Positions 45,388 through 54,900 are shown, counted from the stretch's first letter. The stretch: 64,000 nt of DNA from Aldersonia sp036524855 (GCA_036524855.1 DATDBL010000238.1:1-64000); one strand, 5' to 3'. Program-made: numbers and translations. Notes: generated by a model from the letters alone, not told the origin.

Positions 45388-46527
45388 CTAGGAGTACCAG
45401 GGTCGGGGGATCCAGGTGTGTCCGTCCGGATGAGTGTCGAGGTACCAGGACCAGGTGGCGGCGTGCGGCCACAGCGCCAGCGCCGCGGCGCGCTCGGGGC
45501 CCTGTCGCTTCCAGGACTGGGGTTGATCTCCACCGAGATCCTGCTTGGTGTCGCGAAAGCACACCTCAATGGCCCAGCGGGTTCCGTAGCGCTGCGCGAC
45601 GGCGTCGGGGGGCGGTGAGGTCGGTGGTGAAGAAGTAGTCGTCGGGCTGCACGCCGTCGGGGTCACGCACGATGACGAGGCGGACCAGGTCTTGCTTGTT
45701 CACCTTGTACCACAGAATATCTCGGGTGTGCACCAGCCGTTGCACGGTCTTGCCGCGCACGTTGACCTGCACGGTGTTCCAGGCGCGCTGGGCCACGGTG
45801 TCGGACAGCTGGGCCGGGGTGGGCAGCCGGTCGCCTTTCATCCGCGGTCGGCCGCGTCTTCCGGTGCGTGGCGGGGGCGGCTCGAACAGGGCGGCGTCGC
45901 GGCGCATCCGGGAGGTGAGCTGGGTGCGGGGCAGGCCGGCTCCGGCGAGGGTGGCGTAGGCACCGTCGGCGCACAGGTGGAAGGACCGCTCGGGGAGCCT
46001 GCCGGCGATCTCGGTGATCATCGCGGCGGCGTGCGCGATGGTGGTGCTCGCGTCGTGCTTGCGGTGGACTCGGACGTTGACCGGGACCGCGATCGGGCAC
46101 CCGCTCCAGGGGGGCGGACCTGCAATGTGATCACGACCAGGTCCAGGCCGCGGGCATAGACCACCCGGGCAAGGGTGGAGCGCACCGCGTCGCGGAAGGT
46201 CCCGGCGCCTTCGACTTTGCGGCCTTCGTGATGGAACAGCGTGTCGTCACAGGCCAGTTCGACCACCCCGGTGGGAGCGAAGTGGGCGATCAGGTGGACG
46301 GCGAGGGCCTGCCAGAGCCGGCTCATCGACCAGGCACCGTCGCGGATGAACCGGTGGTAGGCGTCGTGGGCGCGGCGCCCGCCCGGGTCGGCCACGGCGA
46401 TCATCGCGGTGATGGTGCGCCGCCCCGGCGCGCAGACCCAGCCGGTGAGCAGGTCGGTGAAGATCGCGAAGCTCGGCGCGGTGAACACGCCACGGGCCAG
46501 TCCGAGCGCCGCGAGGAACCCGGTCAC
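45388..46527 (-). pseudogene. DDE transposase (IS701/DDE_5-like), two frameshifts
   Basis: Reconstructed product is about 380 residues. The first frame (from a GTG at 46527 that overlaps the DUF6788 stop) gives the first acid in ELACDDTLFHHEGRKV. The second frame gives the second acid in FHLCADGAYATLAG. The third gives the catalytic Glu region RWAIEVCFRDTKQDLGG. The frames change at two runs of six G (46109-46114 lacks one base; 45607-45612 has one extra, as read on the plus strand). The end at PRPWYS looks early for this family, by memory, so the C-terminus may also be lost. It is probably inactive unless the indels are sequencing errors. Confidence 0.75.
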
Positions 46528-46847
46528 CGGGCCCGGCGCCGGTCGGCGCGGGCGGCCGCGGCCCGTTCGGTCAACGCGGCCAGTCCGCTGCTGGCCTGGG
46601 ACTCCAACTCGGCCTTGGCGACTCGGTAGCGCTCCAACGCCGCGGTGACCGCGGCGAGGTCGGCCTCGGCCAGCATCACCACCCGGGTTCGACCGTGATC
46701 GGAGTAGCTCAACGCCGGCGCCTCATGAGGTTGGTCCCCGTCTGCGCAGTGGCAGCTCGGCTTGCCGCAGCGGCGACGCAACGTCACCAGCGAGCCGCGC
46801 AGCATCCGCGGCACCGGGGTCCCCTTCGACGTCATCCGTGTCATCAT
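46524..46847 (-). CDS. DUF6788-like transposase-associated protein
   Basis: Protein of about 107 residues from an ATG at 46847 (a second ATG follows immediately). It has a short Cys motif, RRCGKPSCHCADGDQPHEAP, and a helical C-terminal half (LAAVTAALERYRVAKAELESQ). Proteins of this kind are commonly encoded directly upstream of DDE transposases, and here the stop overlaps the transposase GTG by four bases. It may be a DNA-binding accessory of transposition; the function is not established. Confidence 0.65.
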   Translation of the reverse strand: MMTRMTSKGTPVPRMLRGSLVTLRRRCGKPSCHCADGDQPHEAPALSYSDHGRTRVVMLAEADLAAVTAALERYRVAKAELESQASSGLAALTERAAAARADRRRAR

Positions 46848-46860
46848 CCCACGCCCACCT

Positions 46861-46882
46861 CTGTTTGCGAGTACGCAAACAG
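46861..46882. promoter_or_regulatory. 22-bp palindrome upstream of the DUF6788 gene
   Basis: CTGTTTGCG (46861-46869) and CGCAAACAG (46874-46882) are perfect 9-bp arms around AGTA, 14 bases upstream of the ATG. It is a candidate operator or IS-end protein-binding site. Confidence 0.5.
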
Positions 46883-46892
46883 ACTCGCGCAT

Positions 46893-47188
46893 ATTGGGTC
46901 ACCATCGAGGGATTCGTAACGGCGTGTCTGCCACGGCTTGCATTCGGGGAGCATGAATCGCTCATCTCGGAGCTGTCACGAGCTCAAAGTGCGAAGGTCC
47001 ACTTGAACATGATTGTCAAATCCAAGAATCATGACCCTGCGCCGGTGATCGCCAGCAAGCGACGGCGCCGGGACCGGAGGTGCCAGCTCCGGGAAGGGCG
47101 CAGGATGGATGGTCGCCTTGGCGAGCGCCACCCGCCACCCGCCGCGCGCCACCACGGCGGGTCCTGGTGCGCGTGGGCGCGGGCCCTC
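46893..47188. other. intergenic stretch without a recognisable gene
   Basis: About 300 bases between the IS remnant and the P63C operon. I see no convincing coding frame, tRNA or array. The first part is A/T-richer than the neighbourhood and the second is strongly G+C-rich, as if the left boundary of the island ran through it. Confidence 0.45.
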
Positions 47189-47213
47189 CGAGCACCCTTC
47201 GCGCGGGTGCTCG
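47189..47213. terminator. hairpin upstream of the P63C operon
   Basis: CGAGCACCC (47189-47197) pairs perfectly with GGGTGCTCG (47205-47213) around a seven-base loop. With no gene ending just before it, it may insulate the P63C promoter from upstream transcription. Confidence 0.45.
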
Positions 47214-47264
47214 ACGCGTGGCCGGGTCGTGCTACTCCCTCGTGTTCAAATCGCCTCGAGACGA

Positions 47265-47302
47265 TGCTTGCCGGCAAGCAATGGTATGCTTGCCGGCAAG
47301 CA
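47265..47302. promoter_or_regulatory. two perfect 16-bp palindromes, operator of the P63C-Shedu operon
   Basis: TGCTTGCCGGCAAGCA occurs at 47265-47280 and 47287-47302, each a perfect palindrome, centres 22 bases apart (about two helical turns, so same DNA face). The second ends just before the AGGAG ribosome-binding site of the P63C gene. This is a classic tandem autoregulatory operator layout. Confidence 0.8.
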
Positions 47303-47313
47303 TAGGAGCAGGT

Positions 47314-48309
47314 ATGTCAACTGTGAACGACTCGAACCGATCGATGGCAGAGAAGGGCGGTAAGGCGAGGGCGGAGAGACTGGACCCGGCTACGCGAAGC
47401 GAGATTGCAAAAGCTGCCAGTAGGGCTCGATGGGCGAAGGCTGGCAAGGAGCCTGCCCGCGCTGACCCTGAGGCCGCGGCGATGCCCTACTCGATGTTTC
47501 GAGGCAACTTGCAGATCGGCAACATCGAAATCGAAGGCCATGTCCTAAGCGATGGGAGGCGCGTGCTTACTCAGCGCGAGGTTGTGCGGGTACTGACCCG
47601 AGGCCGCGACAGCGGCAATCTGAGTCGCTACATCGCCCGCTTACCCGGCGCCGATCCAGCGGCAGTCTCTAGCAAGACAATCCAGTTCAGGTTGCCTGGT
47701 AACCGCACCATTGCGACGGGATATGAAGCTACCCTGCTAATCGAAATCTGCGACATGTACCTCGCCGCACGCGAGTCAGATAGTCTGTCGTCTCGCCAGT
47801 CAGGGCTGGCTGACATGGCGGAAACCATCGTTCGCGCAACGGCAAAGCTCGGGATCATCGCACTGATTGATGAAGCAACCGGCTATCAAGCGGTGCGGAG
47901 TAAGCAGGCACTCCAGCTGAAACTGCAAGCCTTTATCGCCGAGGACATGGCGGAGTGGGCCCAGATGTTTCCACCCGAATTCTGGATGGAGCTTGCGCGG
48001 TTGGAGGGAGTCGAATATTCGCCACGAAACCGGCCTATCCGGTGGGGCAAATACATCATGATGTTCGTATACGATGCAGTCGATCCTGACGTAGGTAAAG
48101 AGCTGCGCAAGATCAACCCCGACCCGCACTTCCGCAGGAACCACCATCAGTGGCTCAAACAGCACGGTCGCGAGAAGGTGAACAACCAAGTGCAGCGGGT
48201 CATTGCGATCATGAAGCTCTGCGACGATATGACAGATTTTAGGAAGAAGTTCGCCAAAGTCTTCCAGAAGGGTCCGCTCCAGCTGGAGTTGTGGGACGAA
48301 CTCGGATGA
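47314..48309 (+). CDS. P63C-domain protein
   Basis: Protein of 331 residues, start ATG 47314 with AGGAG seven bases upstream. The N-terminal 50 residues are basic and Ala-rich (GGKARAERLDPATRSEIAKAASRARWAKAG). The P63C domain covers about residues 130-290, with GYEATLLIEICDMYLAARES, LIDEATGYQ..RSKQALQLKLQAFI and EWAQMFPPEFWMELARLEG. P63C proteins occur in phages and mobile elements and their biochemical role is not known to me. Codon use is visibly less G+C-rich than in the flanking genes. It is first in a three-gene operon with the Shedu nuclease, behind the tandem palindromes, so it may be the operon's repressor or an effector. Confidence 0.82.
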   Translation: MSTVNDSNRSMAEKGGKARAERLDPATRSEIAKAASRARWAKAGKEPARADPEAAAMPYSMFRGNLQIGNIEIEGHVLSDGRRVLTQREVVRVLTRGRDSGNLSRYIARLPGADPAAVSSKTIQFRLPGNRTIATGYEATLLIEICDMYLAARESDSLSSRQSGLADMAETIVRATAKLGIIALIDEATGYQAVRSKQALQLKLQAFIAEDMAEWAQMFPPEFWMELARLEGVEYSPRNRPIRWGKYIMMFVYDAVDPDVGKELRKINPDPHFRRNHHQWLKQHGREKVNNQVQRVIAIMKLCDDMTDFRKKFAKVFQKGPLQLELWDELG

Positions 48310-48364
48310 CTATGCTGGATGGCAGGCATACCGCAGCCAGGATGCGCGCGACTCAGGAGTCCGT

Positions 48365-48667
48365 GTGATCGATTGGAGTTCGGCACCATCGCCCGATCCC
48401 GAGACGGAGGCTGATTACGCCGCCCTTCGAACGCCGGGCCGAACGACGGTCGGCAAGTCCTTTGCGCTGCGCTTCGGTTCACGTTCTGACATCGGAGCTC
48501 CAGCCAGGACTGTGTGGCAGGTTATTGGCGAGGTAACGGAGACAGCAGCAACAACGGAGGCAACGGAAGTCGTGACGCTGCATAAGAGTTCGGGAGGGCG
48601 CGTCCAAGTGAAGGCGCGTGTGGTCCGCGATCGTGGGCGAATCACTGAGATGCGCTTGAACGCGTGA
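48365..48667 (+). CDS. small unknown protein upstream of Shedu
   Basis: Unrecognised protein of 100 residues starting at a GTG with CAGGAG just before it. No TM helix. The centre is Thr/Ala/Glu-rich (VTETAATTEATEVVTLHKSSGG) and the end is beta-prone (RVQVKARVVRDRGRITEMRL). Its TGA overlaps the GTG of the Shedu gene by four bases (GTGA), so the two are translationally coupled; a partner, immunity or specificity role is possible. The A/T-richer composition matches its neighbours. Confidence 0.65.
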   Translation: MIDWSSAPSPDPETEADYAALRTPGRTTVGKSFALRFGSRSDIGAPARTVWQVIGEVTETAATTEATEVVTLHKSSGGRVQVKARVVRDRGRITEMRLNA

Positions 48668-49593
48668 CGGGACGTGCGGGCCAGGATGCGAAGCTTGAGC
48701 TTCTGCTGGCACTCGACGAAGAAGCTTCCGCCCGCCTGATCGAACTGAGTCTCGCCCTTAAGGGGATTGATCCCTCCGGTGACGAGACGCTCAAATTCGA
48801 TGAGAATCTGCTTGCTGCCGTCATGGCAGATCCGCAGACGGCTTCGACCGCCTATCGCCGAGATCCAGAGCGGTTCAAGCTACTTATCAGGAGTGATATC
48901 ACCGCGAAGGACGTCGCCGCGGTCGCGGCAAGGTGCGAAGTGGTACGCCGATTCGAACAGCTACTTGATGATCCGATTGAATTCGAGAAGACACGGGCAG
49001 GTGGCAAACATGAGGCCGTATGGCAGCGGTTCTTCGAGGCGAATCCCTGGCTCCTTGGTGTCGGCCTTTCGGGACATCTGTTCACCGCGTGGGATCCGAA
49101 GAAGCTGGAGAAGAGTGTCGGAGGGTCCACGGTTGCCGAGGTTGGCAAACGGGTCGACGCGTTGCTGACAACCAGCGGGCTTGTGAGGTCACTTGTGCTT
49201 GCCGAGATCAAGCGTCACGATGATCCGCTGCTTGATCGGGAATATAGATCGGGCTGCTGGCCTGCTTCTTCCGAGGTGACTGCGGGTGTCGCTCAGACTC
49301 ATACGACGGTGGAACGGGCCCGAGATGACCTAGGAGCTTGGTTGGCTGCGCGCGATGACGAAGGATACAGGACTGGCGAGGAAATCTACGCGGGTGCACC
49401 CAGATCCTTCCTCGTCATCGGCACGCTCGCGTCTCTGACGCGCAACGACAATGTCAATCCTGACATGGTGCGCTCGTTCGAACTCTACCGCCGGAACATG
49501 CGCAACCCTGAGATCCTCACTTATGACGAGGTACTGGCGAGAGCGCGCTGGGGCATGGAGCTTCTTGAGCGAGCCGAACCAGGCGACAACTAG
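48664..49593 (+). CDS. sduA: Shedu-type anti-phage nuclease (DUF4263)
   Basis: Protein of 309 residues with a C-terminal Shedu/DUF4263 nuclease domain. The conserved run begins with HEAVWQRFFEANPWLLG (about residues 115-131). The PD-(D/E)xK active site is Asp165 in KRVDALLTT and Glu181-x-Lys183 in LAEIKRH, followed by the family EVTAGVAQ helix and a late FLVIGTLASL strand. The N-terminal ~100 residues are helical and probably regulatory. Shedu proteins nick DNA and block phage replication. It is last in the P63C operon; codon use suggests horizontal acquisition. Confidence 0.88.
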   Translation: MTGRAGQDAKLELLLALDEEASARLIELSLALKGIDPSGDETLKFDENLLAAVMADPQTASTAYRRDPERFKLLIRSDITAKDVAAVAARCEVVRRFEQLLDDPIEFEKTRAGGKHEAVWQRFFEANPWLLGVGLSGHLFTAWDPKKLEKSVGGSTVAEVGKRVDALLTTSGLVRSLVLAEIKRHDDPLLDREYRSGCWPASSEVTAGVAQTHTTVERARDDLGAWLAARDDEGYRTGEEIYAGAPRSFLVIGTLASLTRNDNVNPDMVRSFELYRRNMRNPEILTYDEVLARARWGMELLERAEPGDN

Positions 49594-50165
49594 CCTGGAT
49601 TGCGGATTGGTTGTCGTGCAATCGGTGTCATAGCCAGGACACGCGCTGCTGTTCGTTTCGCCGCCGTACACGCTTGGTGCTGTGGGTGGTTCACGTGACC
49701 CACGCGAACAGGACGAAGTGTAACTGTGAAGACTTCGCCCCAATCTGACGAGCAGCTCACAAATGGCAATCACCCACCGTAACTTCTCGTTCGGATGTTC
49801 CTCGATCGCCCAGACTCGGAGTCGCCGCTTCAGCAGCGAGTTCCTCGCGCACCCAGTGCTGCCCGGCGGGGAGACGGTCGAGGACGCAGTGGTGCCAGTC
49901 GAGGAGGCATACCGGACAAGGGCAGGCCCCGGAGCTGTTGCCGCCGGCGTGGCGGCCTTACCGCTGCCGAAGATGGCATCCAGCGCATGCAGGCAGTCCC
50001 GATCGATGGTGGACACGATTTCGAACCGATCCCGAAGACCTGATCGTTGATCATGTTCAACCACGTGATGCGGCGCTTCGTCATCGACCAGGTGCGGGTT
50101 CGCGGCCGCGTAGTTCTCCGCCCGCAAGTAGGTGTGGTCGGTCGCGCAGGACGTTCGCGGCCAGG
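49594..50165. other. intergenic region with decayed coding fragments
   Basis: No intact gene. On the minus strand, short protein-like stretches occur in different frames, for example LDWHHCVLDRLPAGQHWVREELAAEA around 49810-49900 and a fragment with LVDDEAPHHVVEHDQ near 50080, with stops and frame changes between them. They may be the 3' part of the decayed partner of the AAA ATPase or of a separate lost gene. Confidence 0.4.
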
Positions 50166-50552
50166 CCCAGCCCGAAACCAACCGCGATATTTGGTTGTGA
50201 TTCAAACTCCCACGAAAGCGATTCGGCGCCAGAATACCTCGGATCGCGCTCGACATAACGGCCGAACACGGCGCCACGGTCGGGAACGCGGCCGGACGAG
50301 TCGGTTCGCCTCGTTGCAGGCTCGTTCGATCGCGGTGAGGAGTTCGGTTCCTGAGAGTGGTCGACGAGCGACATCCCCGCGTGTGTACTCGCGACACCAG
50401 ACCAGAACCAGATCCCTGCCGACGCGGCGACCGAGGCGCTCGAACTCCGGTGTCGCCAGCTCACGGTCACACCACGTTCGAGGAACAACACTTCGACGAG
50501 GTCTGCCAGGGGACAGTCCGAGGCACCCTCGGCGACCGGATAGCGTGGTCAT
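50166..50552 (-). pseudogene. decayed partner of the AAA ATPase (DUF4276/RloB-like)
   Basis: An ATG at 50552 overlaps the ATPase stop (ATGA), as expected for a coupled second gene. The family-like start V-A-EGASDCPLADLVEVLFLERGV appears one frame away, then the reading moves back to ELATPEFERLGRRVGRDLVLV and TAIERACNEANR. These pieces resemble the DUF4276/TOPRIM-like partners usually encoded after such ATPases, but the frame is broken at least twice and the expected HRDAD-like motif is corrupted. I regard it as a pseudogene; sequence errors are an alternative. Confidence 0.4.
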
Positions 50553-51982
50553 CCGGTGTGTTCGAGATCCTCGGGTAGTCGGAGTTGCCGGCCCGGCGGG
50601 GCAGTGACGTATGGGAGGAGGTCCGAGATGTGCGCAACGGGGCGGGCGTCGGCGCTTCTCCACGTTCCGGCCAACGGCAATAGCGCCAAAGCCTTTACGA
50701 TGTGCCCGTTCGGCGCGACCTGGGGCCGGGTCTCGGCGAGGAGGACATCTTCACCACTGCACAGCGTCACCACTCCGGGGGAGTGCGTGTTCACGATGAC
50801 CTGACGGAACGGGTTCGCTTCAGCGGGTTCCTGCTGAGGATCCACGGCGAGTTCGCGGACCAGTTGGATCATCGCCTCGAGGTTCGCCGGGTGGATCCCG
50901 TTCTCGGGCTCCTCCATGCAGATGAGACCGCCCACCGTCGGGTCCTCGAGCAACACACAGAGCGCTAGGAAACGGAGCGTCCCTTCCGAGAGTGCCCGCG
51001 CGGGAAGGCGGAGGCCGGACCGCTCATGCAGGAACAGCGTCAACGACTCCCGTACGGGATCGGGTTCCACCTCGAGGGTGTCCACGCCGAGATCGGCGAG
51101 GTCGGCGAGGCGCCCCGCGATCCGCGCGTACGTAGCCGCCTCGGTGGCAGGGCCTGACCCCTCGCCCGCGTGCTGTGTCACTCGGTACAAAGTCCCAGCC
51201 AGGTGTGAGCCGTCGGCACCGAGCACTCGGGCATCGGAGAACGAGTTCGGCGTCCTCAGCGCCGATGGTTCGAGCGCCAGACGCCGCCAACTCTGCATCT
51301 CCTGGCGCGCGGCGAGGATGGTCGGTTGATCAACGGTCACCACCGTGCTGACGATCGTCCGGCCAGCGCCCAGCGCCGGCCGGGGTTGTGGACGCCCTCG
51401 GCTCCCACCATCACCGTGCACGTTGATGATGACACTGTCGGTGCTGGTATCGGTGGAGATGAACGGGCCGCCGCGGCGTTCGCCGAGCACGACTCTGTCG
51501 CGGAAACGAGCCTTGCTGTGCTTGAACCTCAGATGCTTTGGTGCCTCACCTCTGGTGATGTGAACCAAGCGCTCGGACAACAGAGTGAGCCGGCCCACAC
51601 TGGCCTCATCACTCGCCTTGGTGTATCCCAGGGAGACTTCGTAGCGCAGAAAAGTCGTCGTGGCTTGCGCGGATGCTCCGAAGTCGTCGGTGACTTCCGA
51701 CGGGACGATCATCTCGGCGCAGAGAGTCATCCTGTGCTCGTCCCCGTGGTACCCGTCCCAGAAGAGGTCTCGCGGGTCTCCGATTCGGCCATCCGCGATG
51801 TCGCGCACCTTCCGCGACGCCTCGGGCAGGGTCTCCGTCGCGAGCAGGGAGAGGAACTCGATCGCGTCGAAAACGTTCGACTTTCCGACGCCATTGGGGC
51901 CTGCGATGCAGGTGAAGGGGCCGAAGTCGACCGTGAGGTCGATCAGGTTCTTGAAACCCTTGACTTCGAGCCTGGTCAACAT
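50549..51982 (-). CDS. RecF/OLD-like AAA family ATPase
   Basis: ABC/SMC-type ATPase of 477 residues. It starts MLTRLEVKGFKNLIDLTVDFGPF, with Walker A GPNGVGKSNVFDAIEF at about 32-46, an ABC-signature-like ALSEGTLRFLALCVLLEDP, Walker B LICMEEPENGIHP and a late His switch NTHSPGVV. There is no TOPRIM domain of its own, unlike full OLD nucleases, so it normally pairs with a separate nuclease-like partner; here that partner is decayed. Related pairs act in phage defence, and the location beside Shedu supports this. It is divergent in no direction: pknK lies upstream on the same strand. Confidence 0.85.
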   Translation of the reverse strand: MLTRLEVKGFKNLIDLTVDFGPFTCIAGPNGVGKSNVFDAIEFLSLLATETLPEASRKVRDIADGRIGDPRDLFWDGYHGDEHRMTLCAEMIVPSEVTDDFGASAQATTTFLRYEVSLGYTKASDEASVGRLTLLSERLVHITRGEAPKHLRFKHSKARFRDRVVLGERRGGPFISTDTSTDSVIINVHGDGGSRGRPQPRPALGAGRTIVSTVVTVDQPTILAARQEMQSWRRLALEPSALRTPNSFSDARVLGADGSHLAGTLYRVTQHAGEGSGPATEAATYARIAGRLADLADLGVDTLEVEPDPVRESLTLFLHERSGLRLPARALSEGTLRFLALCVLLEDPTVGGLICMEEPENGIHPANLEAMIQLVRELAVDPQQEPAEANPFRQVIVNTHSPGVVTLCSGEDVLLAETRPQVAPNGHIVKALALLPLAGTWRSADARPVAHISDLLPYVTAPPGRQLRLPEDLEHTG

Positions 51983-51999
51983 GCCGTCACACTACCGAC

Positions 52000-54900
52000 T
52001 TACCCGTCGACCAGTGCCAACGCTTCCCGCGTGTGCCAGCCCGCGTCGAGCAGCAGTTGCGTCAGCCCCAGATCGCGGCAGCGCGCGGCGGCGGGCGCCA
52101 ACTCCTGCGCGGCGGCGCCGGAATCCCCCGCCGCGGCAAGGCAACTCGCGTGCAGGATGAACGCCTCGAGTTCGGCCTTGGGTCGACGGTTCGCGCGGAT
52201 TCGGTCGAGCAGCGCGGCCGACCGCGCCACCGCCGTCGAACGGTCGGCGGCCGCATCGCGCTCGAGCAGGGCGCGGATCGCGGTCTGCTCCTCCAGTTCG
52301 TAGGTCAGACCCACGATCGCGTTGGCATCGGTGGCCGCGGCGCCGGACGCGGGAACCTCGCCGTCGAGCCAGCCGAGCCGAACGCGTTCGTTCCACATCC
52401 GCGCGGCCAGCCGCGGGGTTCCCCACTCGGTGGCGGCGTGGGTGCCCTCGGCCAGGCGCGCTCGCGCTGCCTCCTCGTCGCCGAGCAGCGCCTTCAACCG
52501 GGCGCCGGTGCCGAGGGTCGCGAGCATGAAGTCGGTGATGCCGCCCTCGGTCCCGAGTTCGTGGCTGCGGTCGAGCAGGCTCTCGGCCTCGCGCAGATCG
52601 CCCAGGGCGTAACGCAGTTCGCCGAGCATCGCGCTGGCCAGGCGGGCCGCGTGCGAGTGGCTCGCGCCGCCGTCGTAGGCGAGTTGTACGCCCGCACGAA
52701 ACTCGTGCTCCGCCTCGCCGACCTGCAACTGTTCCCACGCCGCCATCCCGGAGTAGCAATGCCCGAACACCTGGATGAACGGTCCGTAGTTGCGGCGGTG
52801 GTACGGCCGCGCCCAGATCTGGCGGCGCCGTGCGGCATCGAAGCGGAACCGGTACACGCTCGACAGCGTGTCCACATTCGCGGCGACCGATACCACGCGC
52901 GGCGGCAACTCGTCGGCGTGGTCGAGGGCGTCGTCGACGAGTTCGGCGATCGACCCGATGTCGTCGACGGTCACCGCGCGCACGGCCTCGATGACCTTGG
53001 CCTCGGCCTGCCACCGGGCGGTGCGGGGATCGGCGGTCGGATCGAGCGCCTCCACCCCGGCCAGGAGTTTGCGCATCTCCTCTCGCCGCGGCCGCACCAG
53101 CATTGCCTTCGCCCACGCCCGGTCCAGTTGCAGGCGGGGCCGCGCAGCGACCTGGCCCGCGGGTAGTTTGTCGAGCAGGCGCAGAAGTGTGCCCAGCCGC
53201 GACCGCTCGATTAGGTCGGGGCTGTGCTCCTCGACGAGTTCCATCGCGCGGTCCGAATCACCCGCGGCGAGTGCGTGATCCACGGCCTCGCTGAGCATGC
53301 CGTGCTCGACGAACCACGTCGACGCAGTCTTCTGCAACTTCCGCAGTCGCTCGGGCTGATCGCGGGCGAGACGACGACGCAGAAAGTTGGCGAACATGTG
53401 GTGATAGCGGAACCATTCGCCGGCGTCGTCGATCCGGTGCAGGAACAGATCCTGCGCCTCGATGTCCTCGAGCATCTCCGCACCGTCGGGTACGCCCGAC
53501 AGCGCCTCGGCCAGTTCGCCGCAGATCCGTTCCGGCACACAGGTATCGAGCACGAAATCCAGGGTCTGCGAATCCAGGGTGGAGAGCACGTTCTCGGTGA
53601 GGTAGTCGCTGACGCCACGGTGCCGACCGGACATGCGCCGGATGATCGTCGTCGGGTCGGCACGTCCGCGCAGCGACAGTGACACGAGTTGCAGCGCCGC
53701 GGCCCACCCCTCCGTCGTCGTGTTCAACTCCGCGATCTCGTGCTCGTCGAGGTGCAGCCCGCCGAATCCGACGAGGAATTTCGATGATTCCGTGTCATCG
53801 AAACGCAGTGCTCCCGAGTCGATCTCGATCAGTTCGTCGGCCAGCCGCAGCCGTGTGATCGGCAGGTTCTGCTGCGAGCGGCTGGTGATGATCAACTGCA
53901 GGTGATGGCAGCCGTTGTCGAGCAGGAGCTCGAGCGCGGCGATCGTCGGCGGGTCGCTCACGCGGTGCCAGTCGTCGATCACCACCACCACGAACGTGCG
54001 CTGGCTGTGGATCCGGTTGATCAGCGAGCTCAGCACGTAGCGCTGCGCCTCCTCGCCGCCCTCCTCGAGCACCTGCGCCGAGCTTGCGACGACCGACGGC
54101 GCCACCAGGTGCAGTGCCTCGAGCAGGTGGGTGAGGAACCAGACGACGTTGTTGTCGTCGTGGTCGATGCTCAACCACGCGACGGGCACGCCCTCGGCGA
54201 TCAGCGTGTCGCGCCACTGCGCGGCGAGGGTGCTCTTGCCGAACCCGGCGGGTGCGTGGATCAGCACCAGACGCCGCCGGCTGCCGGCGCGCAGCGTGTC
54301 GATAAGGCGTTGCCGCTGCACGAGTCGGCGCGGGTTGAACGGTGGGCGGTACTTCGTGATCGCGCCGGGCGGCGTCGTCGTGGACGTGGTCGGCGGTCGC
54401 GTCCCCGACACGGCGCCGGGATCGACCGGCGGCGGTTCGTCGACGTCCGCGTCCGGGATGGCCATGTCGGTGACGGCGAGTCCGTGCCGGCGTTCCACCT
54501 GGCGCAGTTCGCGGCCGACGTCCAGCGCGGTGCGCGGCCGGCCGTCCGGTTCGCGCGCCATGGCGTGCTCGATGGCGCTGCACAGGTCGTCGGGCAGGTC
54601 GTCGCGGTGCAGTTCCTGGGTCGGTGAGTGGGCGATGCGGATGAACTGGGCGACCACGCTCTCACCCTCGCGCCGCTCCACCGCCGCATGCCCGGTCACG
54701 AGACAGAACAGCGTCGCGCCCAGGCCGTAGATGTCGGCGGCGACCGACGCGCCCCGACCCTCGAGCACCTCGGGCGCGGTGTAGGCAGGCGAGCCGGTGA
54801 TCTCGCCCGTCGTCGTCTCGAACCCACCCGACACCCGGGCGATGCCGAAGTCGGTCAACTGTGGCTCGCCGTAGTCGTTGAGCAGGATGTTCGCCGGTTT

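Larger units (their letters stand above)
45388..46892. mobile_element. degenerate insertion sequence remnant
   Basis: Segment containing a frameshifted DDE transposase and an upstream DUF6788 gene on the minus strand. I could not find matching terminal inverted repeats or a target duplication. The left end starts exactly at the stop of the unknown gene, and the transposase seems to lack its C-terminal tail, so the copy is probably truncated on that side. Confidence 0.6.

Noticed and set aside
45607..46114. Programmed ribosomal frameshifting in the transposase
   Set aside because: Two breaks of opposite sign at C/G runs, with neighbouring genes showing the same defect, fit sequence error or decay better than a single programmed site.
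47225..47260. tRNA-like GTTCAAATC motif
   Set aside because: No acceptor stem, anticodon arm or matching 5' half can be folded around it.
49763..50607. Plus-strand genes in the gap after Shedu
   Set aside because: The frames are Arg/Ser-rich, lack ribosome-binding sites and show no family resemblance; minus-strand fragments are more protein-like.
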